From Chania multitudinisentens RB-25 (GTDB taxonomy: Bacteria > Pseudomonadota > Gammaproteobacteria > Enterobacterales > Enterobacteriaceae), in contig NZ_CP007044.2 of NCBI RefSeq assembly GCF_000520015.2, forward strand, positions 4,278,001-4,342,000: DNA of 64,000 bases. The letters are read 5' to 3'. The translations under genes were made by a program, and so were the position numbers. The notes under the pieces were generated by a model. The model was not told the DNA's origin. It did no database searches and saw nothing but the letters and a program-made list of their open reading frames with translations. Positions 18,284-27,740 of the stretch are shown in pieces; position 1 is the stretch's first letter; each line of letters begins with the position of its first letter.

Positions 18284-19255
18284 ATGGGCACGGTTAAACA
18301 TAGTAAATTACTGATTCTGGGCTCTGGCCCGGCAGGCTATACCGCCGCAGTTTACGCAGCGCGTGCAAATCTAAATCCGGTGCTGATCACCGGTATGGAA
18401 CAAGGCGGCCAGTTGACTACCACGACCGACGTCGAAAACTGGCCTGGCGATGCCGAAGGGCTGACTGGGCCAGCGCTGATGGAACGTATGCGTGAGCATG
18501 CTGAAAAATTCGACACTGAAATCGTCTTTGATCACATCAACAGTGTTGACCTGCAAAACCGCCCTTTCCGCCTGTTTGGCGACAGCGGCGAATACACCTG
18601 TGATGCCCTGATCATTGCCACCGGTGCTTCTGCTCGTTATCTGGGGCTGCCAACAGAAGAAGCGTTCAAAGGGAAAGGCGTTTCCGCCTGCGCGACCTGT
18701 GATGGTTTCTTCTACCGCAATCAGAAAGTGGCGGTGGTTGGAGGTGGAAATACCGCCGTCGAAGAAGCCTTGTATCTGTCCAACATTGCCGCTGAAGTAC
18801 ACCTGGTTCACCGCCGTGATAGCTTCCGTTCGGAAAAAATTCTTATTAACCGTTTGATGGATAAAGTGAAAAACGGCAACATCGTTCTGCATACCAATCG
18901 CACTCTGGATGAAGTGCTGGGTGATGAGATGGGGGTGACCGGTGTTCGTCTCCGCAGCACCAAAGCTGAACATGAAACCGCAGAGCTGGCCGTTGCGGGT
19001 GTGTTTATCGCTATCGGCCACAGCCCGAATACCAGCATCTTTGCTGAACAGCTTGAATTGGAAAACGGCTACATCAAAGTGCAATCCGGCATTCATGGCA
19101 ACGCGACCCAAACCTCTATTCCTGGCGTATTTGCCGCAGGCGATGTGATGGATCATGTCTACCGTCAGGCCATCACCTCAGCAGGTACTGGCTGCATGGC
19201 TGCGCTGGATGCAGAACGTTACCTTGACGGTATCGCGCAAACTGAAGTGCTGTAA
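18284..19255 (+). CDS. trxB: Thioredoxin reductase
   Basis: FAD/NADPH flavoprotein, 323 residues, that reduces thioredoxin. The N-terminal FAD dinucleotide motif is GSGPAG at residues 13-18, the redox-active pair is C136-A-T-C139, the NADPH motif is GGGNTAVEEA, and the C-terminal FAD motif is GVFAAGDVMD. The ATG at 18284 has AAAGAGG seven bases upstream. It precedes cydDC as in E. coli, with a terminator and about 250 bases between. Confidence 0.98.
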   Translation: MGTVKHSKLLILGSGPAGYTAAVYAARANLNPVLITGMEQGGQLTTTTDVENWPGDAEGLTGPALMERMREHAEKFDTEIVFDHINSVDLQNRPFRLFGDSGEYTCDALIIATGASARYLGLPTEEAFKGKGVSACATCDGFFYRNQKVAVVGGGNTAVEEALYLSNIAAEVHLVHRRDSFRSEKILINRLMDKVKNGNIVLHTNRTLDEVLGDEMGVTGVRLRSTKAEHETAELAVAGVFIAIGHSPNTSIFAEQLELENGYIKVQSGIHGNATQTSIPGVFAAGDVMDHVYRQAITSAGTGCMAALDAERYLDGIAQTEVL

Positions 19256-19283
19256 ATTCCCCCTCTTTAAATCGACCTTCACC

Positions 19284-19311
19284 AATAAGGCAGCTTAATT
19301 GCTGCCTTATT
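19284..19311 (+). terminator. trxB terminator
   Basis: AATAAGGCAGC-TTAATT-GCTGCCTTATT is a perfect 11-pair stem 29 bases after the trxB stop. The T tract is short. Confidence 0.75.
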
Positions 19312-19504
19312 CACTTTCTATTGCAGTGCTAAACCGTCAATGACGCTTCAGTTTGCCAGAGAAAGGGTATATTTGTTTTCAGTCTGCCAAGTGACGAGGT
19401 AACATTAGCGCTCACATGTTTCGCTTCAGGTTGAGGCAAACAGTTTTTTTAACAGTACGTTAACCTGGCCTGTTGTCACAGGCAGCGGCGATGCAGACTA
19501 CCTG

Positions 19505-21271
19505 ATGAAAAAAACCAGACAGCACCAGTTAACCCGTTGGCTCAAAACCCAAAGCGCACTGACGCAGCGTTGGTTGCGCCTTTCCATGTTACTTGGCCTG
19601 ATCAGCGGTATTTTGATTGTCGCTCAAGCCTGGCTGCTGGCCTCTCTGCTGCATGCCTTGATTATCGAACACCAACCTCGCGGCGAACTCGTTTCTTCGT
19701 TTATCTGGCTGGCAGCCACCTTTGTACTGCGAGCATTGCTAAGCTGGCTGCGTGAGCGCGTTGGTTTTATCTGCGGGCAAGTGATCCGCCAGCGCATGCG
19801 GGCACAAGTGCTAGATAAGCTGCAACAGCTTGGCCCCGCTTGGGTTCAGGGAAAACCCGCCGGCAGTTGGGCCAGCATCATCATAGAACAGATCGAGGAT
19901 ATGCAGGACTACTACGCGCGCTACCTGCCACAAATGTATCTGGCCGTATTTATCCCGCTGCTGATCCTGATCACCATTTTCCCGATAAACTGGGCCGCCG
20001 GATTTATTCTGCTGGCTACCGCTCCGCTTATCCCGTTATTCATGGCTCTGGTCGGTATGGGCGCAGCAGATGCCAACCGCCGTAACTTTGTGGCACTGGC
20101 ACGGCTCAGTGGCAATTTCCTTGATCGTCTGCGCGGGCTTGATACGCTACGGCTGTTCAACCGCGGGCAAGCAGAAACAGAACAGATTGCCAAATCATCG
20201 GAAGATTTCCGCCAGCGCACCATGGAAGTGTTACGGATGGCCTTCCTTTCTTCCGCCGTACTGGAGTTTTTTGCCTCTATCTCCATCGCCGTTGTGGCGG
20301 TTTATTTTGGCTTCTCTTATCTCGGTGAGCTGAATTTCGGTAGCTACGGTATCGGAGTGACGCTGTTTGCCGGCTTCCTGGTGCTGATTCTCGCGCCAGA
20401 GTTTTTCCAGCCATTACGCGATCTCGGCACCTTCTACCATGCCAAGGCACAGGCCATTGGCGCCGCCGAAGCGCTAGAAACCTTCCTGGCCGCCGAAGGT
20501 GAGCAAATGGGTAATGGGGCGCAGCAGCTGAATACTGCAATACCGCTGGCGTTACAGGCTCAAGAGTTGGAGATCCTCTCACCGAACGGGGTGCGGCTCG
20601 CCGGGCCACTCAACTTTACTTTATCCGCTAACCAGCGTATTGCGCTGGTTGGGCTAAGTGGCGCAGGAAAAAGTTCATTGCTCAATCTGTTGCTCGGCTT
20701 CCTGCCATACCGCGGTTCGTTGCAGGTCAACGGGACTGAATTGCGCGAACTGGCGGCGGCAAACTGGCGCCAGCAGCTTGGCTGGGTCGGCCAGAATCCG
20801 CACCTGCCAGCACAAACACTGCGAGATAATATTCTGCTCGGTTACCCCGAAGCCAGCGAAGCTCAACTCCAGTTGGCAATTGAACAAGCCTATGTCAGTG
20901 AATTTCTCCCCTATTTGCCAAACGGGTTGGAAACCGATTTAGGTGACGGCGCAGCGCGCCTTTCTGTCGGGCAAGCACAACGCGTGGCGGTAGCACGAGC
21001 TCTGCTCAGCCCGCGCCAATTGCTGCTGCTGGATGAGCCCGCTGCCAGCCTGGACGCGCACAGTGAACGCTGGGTCATGCAAGCGTTGAATGATGCCTCA
21101 CGCCAGCAGGCTACCTTGCTGGTGACACACCAGTTGGAAGACACTGAGGATTACGACCAGATTTGGGTAATGGATAATGGGCAAATCGTTCAGCAAGGCG
21201 ATTACACCACGCTCAGCAAACAACCCGGCCTGTTTGCCAATTTGATTGCACACCGCAGTGGGGAGTTATAA
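19505..21271 (+). CDS. cydD: Heterodimeric ABC exporter subunit CydD
   Basis: 588-residue half-transporter with six membrane helices (residues about 20-320) and a C-terminal ATPase. Walker A is GLSGAGKSS, the signature is LSVGQAQRVAVA, and Walker B is LLLLDEPAASLD. With CydC it exports cysteine/glutathione to the periplasm (more recent work also implicates heme) and is needed to assemble cytochrome bd. The cydC start follows after two bases, so the pair is one operon. Confidence 0.97.
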   Translation: MKKTRQHQLTRWLKTQSALTQRWLRLSMLLGLISGILIVAQAWLLASLLHALIIEHQPRGELVSSFIWLAATFVLRALLSWLRERVGFICGQVIRQRMRAQVLDKLQQLGPAWVQGKPAGSWASIIIEQIEDMQDYYARYLPQMYLAVFIPLLILITIFPINWAAGFILLATAPLIPLFMALVGMGAADANRRNFVALARLSGNFLDRLRGLDTLRLFNRGQAETEQIAKSSEDFRQRTMEVLRMAFLSSAVLEFFASISIAVVAVYFGFSYLGELNFGSYGIGVTLFAGFLVLILAPEFFQPLRDLGTFYHAKAQAIGAAEALETFLAAEGEQMGNGAQQLNTAIPLALQAQELEILSPNGVRLAGPLNFTLSANQRIALVGLSGAGKSSLLNLLLGFLPYRGSLQVNGTELRELAAANWRQQLGWVGQNPHLPAQTLRDNILLGYPEASEAQLQLAIEQAYVSEFLPYLPNGLETDLGDGAARLSVGQAQRVAVARALLSPRQLLLLDEPAASLDAHSERWVMQALNDASRQQATLLVTHQLEDTEDYDQIWVMDNGQIVQQGDYTTLSKQPGLFANLIAHRSGEL

Positions 21272-21273
21272 TC

Positions 21274-23013
21274 ATGCGTGTTTTGCTACCCTTTCTGGCC
21301 TTATACCGCAGGCACACCTTCCTGATTTTCCTGGGGATTATTCTGGCAATCGTGACACTGCTGGCCAGTATCGGGTTACTGGCGCTTTCAGGCTGGTTCT
21401 TGGCAGCTTCTTCATTGGCCGGTTTGGCTGGTTTATATACCTTCAACTATATGCTGCCAGCGGCAGGCGTGCGCGGAGCCGCAATTTTCCGCACTGCTGG
21501 GCGCTATGCCGAACGGGTTGTCAGCCACGATGCCACTTTCCGCGTGCTGTCGCACCTGCGGGTGTTTGCCTTCAAAAAAATCCTGCCACTGTCACCCGGC
21601 GGCATTGCCCGTTTTCGCCAAGCCGAGCTGCTGAACCGTTTGGTGGCCGATGTCGATACGCTTGATCACCTCTACCTGCGCGTTATTTCCCCCTTAGTCA
21701 GCGCTGCGGTTGTGATTATCGTCGTCACTTTCGGCCTTAGCTGGCTGGATGGCCCGTTAGCCTTGACGCTCGGTGGGATTCTGCTGCTCTTGCTCCTGCT
21801 GATTCCCCCGGTTTTCTATCACGCGGGCAAACCGATAGGTGGAGAATTAACCGCTTTGCGCAGCCAATACCGCACTGAACTGACCTTCTGGCTTCAAGGC
21901 CAGGCTGAGTTGGTTGTGTTCGGTGCTTTAGATAGGTTCCGTGCCGCATTAACAGCGACCGAACACCATTGGCAACGGCGGCAATGGCAACAGGCCTCCT
22001 TGGGAGGAATGGCCCAAGCGTTAATGATCCTCGCCAGCGGTTTTACCGTCACCCTGCTGCTTTGGTTGGCGGCGGCGGGTATCGGTGGTGATACGCAACC
22101 CGGAGCGCTGATTGCCCTGTTTGCTTTCGCTGCATTGGCCTCTTTCGAAGCGATGCTGCCCGTTACGGGCGCTTTCCAACATTTGGGCCAGGTGATTGCT
22201 TCCGCAACGCGAGTAAAACAGATCATCGACCAACAGCCGGAAGTGTCTTTCCCAGAAAATGGCCCCGCAGCGCAATCTGGTGCCGCACTGAATCTGCACA
22301 ATGTTACTTTTACCTACCCCGGCCAGCCTCTTCCGGTGTTGCACAACATTGGACTGGATATCGCTGCGGGTGAACATATCGCGCTGTTAGGGCGCACTGG
22401 CTGCGGCAAATCTACTCTGTTGCAATTACTGACGCGAGCCTGGAATGCCAGCAGCGGTGAAATTCAGCTCAATGGTCAACCATTAAATGCCTATGATGAA
22501 GCTACGCTGCGCGCCATGACGACCACCGTCAGCCAGCGAGTTCATATTTTCAGCAGTACGCTGCGCGAAAACTTGCGCATCGCCGCCCCAAAAGCGAACG
22601 ATGAGAGGTTGAAAAGCGTGCTGCAACAGGTTGGGCTGGATAAATTGCTGGAAAACGAAGGATTACATGCGTGGATGGGGGACGGAGGTCGCCAGCTTTC
22701 CGGCGGCGAGCAGCGCCGCTTGGGGATCGCCCGAGCATTGCTGCACCAAGCTCCGCTGTGGCTGCTTGATGAACCGACCGAAGGGCTGGATGCAGAAACC
22801 GAGCAACAGATTCTAGCTCTGCTGCGCCAGCACTGCCGTGATAAAACGCTGATTCTGGTGACTCATCGCCTGTACGGCCTGGAGCATTTCGATCGTATCT
22901 GTGTAATGGACGGTGGCAAGATTGTGGAACAGGGCCACCATGCTGCGTTGCTGCAACAGCCAGGCCGTTATGCCCAATTCCGCCAGCGGATCGGTAATAT
23001 ATCTCCTAAATAA
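21274..23013 (+). CDS. cydC: Heterodimeric ABC exporter subunit CydC
   Basis: 579-residue partner of CydD with the same layout: six N-terminal membrane helices, then an ATPase with Walker A GRTGCGKSTLL, signature LSGGEQRRLGIARALL and Walker B WLLDEPTEGLD. The start MRVLLPFLALYRRH matches E. coli CydC. It ends 59 bases before aat, and the pair may read into aat because I see no clear terminator between them. Confidence 0.97.
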   Translation: MRVLLPFLALYRRHTFLIFLGIILAIVTLLASIGLLALSGWFLAASSLAGLAGLYTFNYMLPAAGVRGAAIFRTAGRYAERVVSHDATFRVLSHLRVFAFKKILPLSPGGIARFRQAELLNRLVADVDTLDHLYLRVISPLVSAAVVIIVVTFGLSWLDGPLALTLGGILLLLLLLIPPVFYHAGKPIGGELTALRSQYRTELTFWLQGQAELVVFGALDRFRAALTATEHHWQRRQWQQASLGGMAQALMILASGFTVTLLLWLAAAGIGGDTQPGALIALFAFAALASFEAMLPVTGAFQHLGQVIASATRVKQIIDQQPEVSFPENGPAAQSGAALNLHNVTFTYPGQPLPVLHNIGLDIAAGEHIALLGRTGCGKSTLLQLLTRAWNASSGEIQLNGQPLNAYDEATLRAMTTTVSQRVHIFSSTLRENLRIAAPKANDERLKSVLQQVGLDKLLENEGLHAWMGDGGRQLSGGEQRRLGIARALLHQAPLWLLDEPTEGLDAETEQQILALLRQHCRDKTLILVTHRLYGLEHFDRICVMDGGKIVEQGHHAALLQQPGRYAQFRQRIGNISPK

Positions 23014-23072
23014 TTCGATATGACACGAATATATCGCTGTAAAGTGGCCTGTAAGCAACGCTAAGGAGTTTT

Positions 23073-23801
23073 ATGCGTATTGTTAAACTCTCTCCGCAAT
23101 CCTTGGTGTTTCCCTCGCCAGAGGGGGCTTTGCGCGAGCCTAATGGCCTGTTGGCCATGGGTGGCGATCTGGCACCTTCACGCCTGCTGGCCGCCTACGA
23201 ACGCGGTATTTTCCCCTGGTTCTCACCAGGGGAACCGATTTTATGGTGGTCACCCGATCCCCGCGCCGTGATGTTCCCTGAGGAATGCCACGCCAGTCGC
23301 AGCCTTAAGCGCTTCCTGCGTAACAACCCATTCCAAATCACCCTTAATCACGACTTTGCTGCGGTGATTGCCGCCTGTGCACAACGGCCCCCGGCAGAAG
23401 GAACCTGGATCGGCCCAGAAATACAACAGGCCTATTTACAACTGCACCGGCAGGGAAACGCCCATTCCGTTGAAGTCTGGCAGGGTGATGAACTGGTTGG
23501 CGGGCTGTACGGTGTTGCTCAAGGGGCACTGTTTTGCGGTGAATCCATGTTCAGCCGCACTGCTAACGCCTCAAAATGCGCCTTAATGGCATTTAACCGC
23601 CATTTTACCGCTTATGGCGGAGAATTGGTTGACTGCCAGGTGCTTAACACTCACACTGCTCGGCTTGGAGCGAGAGACATTCCCCGCCGCCAATTTTTGC
23701 AGCTGTTGAGCAACCTTCAGCGCAAGGTGTTAGCGCCGGAATGCTGGCTGCCACAAGTCATACCCCCACAGCAGGTTGAACCACCCTCCCCAGCAGGCTA
23801 A
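23073..23801 (+). CDS. aat: Leucyl/phenylalanyl-tRNA-protein transferase
   Basis: 242-residue cytoplasmic enzyme that adds Leu or Phe to proteins with N-terminal Arg or Lys, making N-degrons. Family blocks visible: FPSPEGALREPNGLLAMGGDL, GIFPWFSPGEPILWWSPDPR, ESMFSR and GGELVDCQVLN. The ATG at 23073 has AAGGAG seven bases upstream. The proteins that act next in the pathway, ClpS and ClpA, are encoded 0.5-4 kb downstream. Confidence 0.97.
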   Translation: MRIVKLSPQSLVFPSPEGALREPNGLLAMGGDLAPSRLLAAYERGIFPWFSPGEPILWWSPDPRAVMFPEECHASRSLKRFLRNNPFQITLNHDFAAVIAACAQRPPAEGTWIGPEIQQAYLQLHRQGNAHSVEVWQGDELVGGLYGVAQGALFCGESMFSRTANASKCALMAFNRHFTAYGGELVDCQVLNTHTARLGARDIPRRQFLQLLSNLQRKVLAPECWLPQVIPPQQVEPPSPAG

Positions 23802-23907
23802 TTTTGCGGAAACGGTGTATTGTTCACCGACACTTCTTTACATAATGTGGGTTTTTCGGCATTATCTTGCCGTTTAAAAACGAAGGTAGTTACACCTAGA
23901 GGATTCG

Positions 23908-24126
23908 ATGGCCAAAGAAGACAATATTGAAATGCAGGGCACCGTTCTTGATACGCTGCCGAACACCATGTTCCGCGTTGAATTGGAAAACGGGCACGTG
24001 GTAACCGCTCATATCTCCGGTAAAATGCGTAAAAACTATATCCGCATCCTGACGGGTGACAAAGTCACTGTAGAGCTGACCCCGTACGACCTGAGCAAAG
24101 GCCGCATTGTCTTCCGTAGCCGTTAA
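23908..24126 (+). CDS. infA: Translation initiation factor IF-1
   Basis: 72-residue OB-fold protein that occupies the ribosomal A site during initiation. The sequence from MAKEDNIEMQGTVLDTLPN to GRIVFRSR is essentially that of E. coli IF-1. In E. coli a tRNA-Ser gene (serW) follows infA; the 24127-24332 gap here has no tRNA and only the terminator below. Confidence 0.98.
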   Translation: MAKEDNIEMQGTVLDTLPNTMFRVELENGHVVTAHISGKMRKNYIRILTGDKVTVELTPYDLSKGRIVFRSR

Positions 24127-24284
24127 TCGGCTCACCCGTTGCCAATGCGTGGCAACGCCGAGGATGTGATCCCTCAGAAGCCCTTTCCGTTTACCCCCGC
24201 AGCAGCGTTCAACACCGAGTTGCTATTGGCGCAGGTAAACTGAGAGGGCTCACTTATTTCTATACCGCATGAAATTCACGCATA

Positions 24285-24312
24285 AAAAAAGCGATGCCGA
24301 GGCATCGCTTTT
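24285..24312. terminator. Bidirectional terminator between infA and clpA
   Basis: AAAAGCGATGCC-GA-GGCATCGCTTTT with A and T tracts on both sides, placed between the converging infA and clpA genes. Confidence 0.88.
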
Positions 24313-24332
24313 CTGCGCTTCTGTTCAATCGT

Positions 24333-26612
24333 TTAGTGCAATGCGCCTTCATCCGCTTTACGCATCGCTGCGCTGAGGAAATGATAGGTTAACTGCTTTT
24401 TATCCTTATCCAGCTCAACTTTCACCGAGCCGCCATCCACCAAAGAACCAAACAACAGTTCATTAGCCAACGGTTTCTTCAGGTTTTCCTGCATCACACG
24501 TGCCATTGGCCGCGCTCCCATCGCACGATCATAGCCTTTCACCGACAGCCAGTCGCGTGCTTCGTCACTCACTTCCAGCGACACGCCTTTCGCATCCAAC
24601 TGCGCCTGCAGTTCAACAATAAACTTGTCAACAACCTGCTGGATCACCGTGGTAGACAGATGGTTGAACCAGATAACGTTATCCAGACGGTTACGGAACT
24701 CTGGTGTAAACACTTTCTTGATCTCTTCCATCGCATCGATGCTGTTATCCTGTTCGATCAGGCCAATCGATTTACGCTCTGTTTCACGCACGCCGGCATT
24801 GGTGGTCATCACCAGGATAACGTTGCGGAAATTTGCCTTGCGGCCGTTGTTATCGGTGAGCGTCCCGTTGTCCATCACTTGCAGCAGCAGGTTAAACACA
24901 TCAGGATGCGCCTTTTCGATTTCATCCAGCAGCACCACAGCATGCGGATGTTTAATCACCGCATCCGTCAGCAGACCACCCTGATCGAAGCCCACATAAC
25001 CCGGAGGTGCACCAATCAGGCGGCTGACGGTATGGCGTTCCATATACTCGGACATATCAAACCGCAGTAATTCGATATCCAGAGCCTTCGCCAGTTGCAC
25101 CGTAACCTCAGTTTTCCCAACACCGGTCGGCCCGGCAAACAGGAAGGACCCCACCGGTTTCCGATCCTGCCCCAAGCCAGCACGGCTCATTTTGATCGCT
25201 TCAGTCAATGCTTCAATCGCTGGATCTTGGCCAAACACCAGCATTTTCAGGCGATCGCCCAGGTTTTTCAGCACATCGCGATCGCTGGCTGAAACGGTTT
25301 TTTCCGGGATGCGCGCAATGCGAGCGACCACCGACTCAATATCTGCCACATTGATGGTTTTCTTACGTCTGCTCACCGGCATTAACCGGCTACGAGCCCC
25401 CGCTTCGTCGATCACGTCAATTGCCTTATCCGGCAGATGGCGATCGTTGATATATTTCACCGAAAGCTCAACCGCTGCGCGTATCGCCTTGGCGGTATAA
25501 CGCACATCGTGGTGCGCTTCATATTTGGTTTTCAGACCATTGATGATCTGAATGGTTTCTTCCGGCGTTGGCTCGGTAATATCGATTTTCTGGAAGCGAC
25601 GCGCTAAAGCACGGTCTTTTTCGAAAATATTACTGAACTCCTGATAAGTGGTAGAACCGATCACCCGGATCTTGCCGCTCGACAGCAGTGGTTTAATCAG
25701 GTTGGCAGCATCCACCTGCCCACCGGAAGCCGCACCGGCACCGATGATGGTGTGAATCTCGTCGATAAACAAAATGCTGTTCTGATCTTGTTCCAACTGT
25801 TTCAGCAATGCTTTGAAACGCTTCTCGAAATCGCCGCGGTACTTAGTGCCTGCCAGCAGCGAACCGATATCCAGCGAGTACAATGTGCAATCGGCCATTA
25901 CCTCCGGCACATCCCCTTGCACGATACGCCAGGCCAGCCCTTCGGCGATCGCCGTTTTACCCACACCGGACTCCCCGACCAGCAACGGGTTGTTTTTACG
26001 GCGACGGCACAATACTTGAATCGTGCGTTCCAATTCACTGTCACGGCCAATCAACGGATCGATACCGCCTACACGTGCCAGTTGATTCAGGTTGGTGGTG
26101 AAGTTTTCCATACGGTCTTCCCCTCCTGACTGATCTTCGTTTACCGGGTTCTCTGCATTCGGAGCCTGGCCCGGCTCATCTTTACGCGTCCCATGCGAAA
26201 TAAAGTTCACCACGTCCAAACGGCTGACATCGTGTTTACGCAACAGGTAAGCCGCCTGCGACTCCTGTTCGCTGAAGATCGCCACCAGCACATTGGCGCC
26301 AGAGACTTCATTGCGGCCAGAAGATTGCACATGGAATACCGCACGTTGCAGCACACGCTGAAAACTGAGCGTGGGTTGAGTATCACGCTCTTCTTCGCTG
26401 GCGGGCAGCGTAGGTGTTGTTTGCTCGATAAAGGCTTCCAGTTCCTGACGTAATGCCGCCAGATCCACCGTACATGCCTCAAGCGCTTCGCGTGCGGCAG
26501 GGTTGCTGAGTAATGCCAGCAACAGGTGCTCCACGGTCATAAACTCGTGTCTGTGCTCACGCGCCCTGGCGAAAGCCATGTTGAGACTGAGTTCCAGTTC
26601 TTGATTGAGCAT
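24333..26612 (-). CDS. clpA: ATP-dependent Clp protease unfoldase ClpA
   Basis: 759-residue AAA+ unfoldase that feeds substrates to ClpP. The N-domain (residues 1-145) docks ClpS. D1 has Walker A GESGVGKT and Walker B ILFIDEIH. D2 has Walker A GPTGVGKT and Walker B VVLLDEIEKAH. The ClpP-binding IGL loop is present in RKSIGLIEQ. The ATG at 26612 (MLNQELELSLNMAFARA) is chosen because GGAGG lies five bases before it and it matches E. coli; a GTG six bases upstream would displace this spacing. It follows clpS in the same direction. Confidence 0.98.
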   Translation of the reverse strand: MLNQELELSLNMAFARAREHRHEFMTVEHLLLALLSNPAAREALEACTVDLAALRQELEAFIEQTTPTLPASEEERDTQPTLSFQRVLQRAVFHVQSSGRNEVSGANVLVAIFSEQESQAAYLLRKHDVSRLDVVNFISHGTRKDEPGQAPNAENPVNEDQSGGEDRMENFTTNLNQLARVGGIDPLIGRDSELERTIQVLCRRRKNNPLLVGESGVGKTAIAEGLAWRIVQGDVPEVMADCTLYSLDIGSLLAGTKYRGDFEKRFKALLKQLEQDQNSILFIDEIHTIIGAGAASGGQVDAANLIKPLLSSGKIRVIGSTTYQEFSNIFEKDRALARRFQKIDITEPTPEETIQIINGLKTKYEAHHDVRYTAKAIRAAVELSVKYINDRHLPDKAIDVIDEAGARSRLMPVSRRKKTINVADIESVVARIARIPEKTVSASDRDVLKNLGDRLKMLVFGQDPAIEALTEAIKMSRAGLGQDRKPVGSFLFAGPTGVGKTEVTVQLAKALDIELLRFDMSEYMERHTVSRLIGAPPGYVGFDQGGLLTDAVIKHPHAVVLLDEIEKAHPDVFNLLLQVMDNGTLTDNNGRKANFRNVILVMTTNAGVRETERKSIGLIEQDNSIDAMEEIKKVFTPEFRNRLDNVIWFNHLSTTVIQQVVDKFIVELQAQLDAKGVSLEVSDEARDWLSVKGYDRAMGARPMARVMQENLKKPLANELLFGSLVDGGSVKVELDKDKKQLTYHFLSAAMRKADEGALH

Positions 26613-26770
26613 AGGCACCTCCCCAATAGATTACCTTTCAGCCTGTACATCAGGCTATCTTACTTGCCACTTTTGCGCCTGAGTTATGTCACATCTTCGC
26701 GTATTGTGTATACGCTGCATTCCACACTCAAACTGCTTACACTGACAACGCCCATCGAGTCAGATTCCAT

Positions 26771-27091
26771 TCAGGCTTTTTCTAGCGTACAAAGCAACGG
26801 ATGCTCATGCTTTCTTGCGTAACGGTTCACATGGGCTACCTTGGTTTCCGCGACCTCAGCGGTGAAAACACCGCAAATCGCCTTGCCTTGATAGTGGACC
26901 GTAAGCATCAATTGCGTTGCACGTTCAATATCATAAGAAAAGAACTTTTGCAGAACGTCAATCACAAATTCCATCGGCGTGTAATCATCGTTGTTAAGTA
27001 TAACTTTATACATTGATGGCGGTTTTACCGCATCGATTTGTTTTTCTTCAGCCAAATGTTCAAAATTCAGCCAACCGTCACTTTTGCCCAT
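26771..27091 (-). CDS. clpS: ClpAP adaptor ClpS (N-recognin)
   Basis: 106-residue adaptor that binds N-terminal Leu, Phe, Tyr or Trp and delivers the protein to ClpA. The N-degron pocket signature NNDDYTPMEFV and the later MLTVHYQGKAICGV (pocket His) are intact. With aat and clpA, the N-end rule modifier, adaptor and unfoldase are all encoded within 4 kb. It is divergent from cspD. Confidence 0.97.
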   Translation of the reverse strand: MGKSDGWLNFEHLAEEKQIDAVKPPSMYKVILNNDDYTPMEFVIDVLQKFFSYDIERATQLMLTVHYQGKAICGVFTAEVAETKVAHVNRYARKHEHPLLCTLEKA

Positions 27092-27434
27092 CGCAGTTCA
27101 TCTTCATTTACCATGCCCTCAGATATGGGGTCAGGTTCGGGTTATTCAAAGGGTATTATTATTACTTTACCATCTTCAATACCAACTTACCGCAGCACAA
27201 ATCAGATTATCCAGCCCCGTTTTTTTGCACAATTTGTTACCAAACAATGTCAATAGCGTTAACTGCTTCAAACTTTGGTGAACTGCCCTGCACTGTCAAA
27301 AGCCGATCCCTTGACGTGATGATCATTTGCTCTAGAGTGTAAATTCGTGAATTGTTGGTCTTTTGACCACTCTACACTCATCAGAATCAGTTATTCATCT
27401 CATCTAGAAACAGTGTTGCGAGGGATGTAGAAAC
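27092..27434. other. Divergent clpS/cspD intergenic region, 343 bases
   Basis: No gene seen. The cspD-proximal half holds a two-part inverted repeat: GAGTGTA (27335-27341) pairs with TACACTC (27373-27379), enclosing TGGTC-TTTT-GACCA (27356-27369). It could be a folded cspD leader or an operator. Confidence 0.5.
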
Positions 27435-27656
27435 ATGGAGACGGGTACTGTTAAATGGTTCAATAACGCCAAAGGTTTTGGCTTTATTTGCCCCGAAGGC
27501 GGTGGCGAAGATATTTTCGCCCATTATTCGACAATCAAGATGGATGGTTACAGAACGCTAAAAGCTGGCCAACAAGTCAGGTTTGACGTTCATCAAGGGC
27601 CAAAAGGGAACCATGCGAGCCTTATTCTGCCGCTGGAAAGCGAGGCATTAGCCTAA
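27435..27656 (+). CDS. cspD: Cold-shock-like protein CspD
   Basis: 73-residue single-stranded nucleic-acid binding protein of the cold-shock domain family. RNP1 is KGFGFICP and RNP2 is DIFAHYS. The C-terminal tail and overall sequence match CspD, the stationary-phase inhibitor of replication, rather than CspA. Encoded next to and divergent from clpSA, as in E. coli. Confidence 0.96.
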   Translation: METGTVKWFNNAKGFGFICPEGGGEDIFAHYSTIKMDGYRTLKAGQQVRFDVHQGPKGNHASLILPLESEALA

Positions 27657-27695
27657 ACGCTCCCACCAACTCTTCGGGTATCAATATCCACATTA

Positions 27696-27727
27696 AAATG
27701 CCAGCCCCAACAAGGCTGGCATTTTTA
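27696..27727. terminator. Bidirectional terminator between cspD and macB
   Basis: AAATGCCAGCC / GGCTGGCATTT with a seven-base loop, followed by T's on the + strand. It separates the converging cspD and macB. Confidence 0.85.
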
Positions 27728-27740
27728 TTAAACCACCGAT

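Noticed and set aside
18371..19156. 261-codon minus-strand frame opposite trxB
   Set aside because: Shadow of trxB; no start signal or recognisable domain.
24127..24332. Search for tRNA-Ser (serW) between infA and clpA
   Set aside because: No cloverleaf, T-loop GTTCGAATC or matching stems; the gap holds only a terminator.
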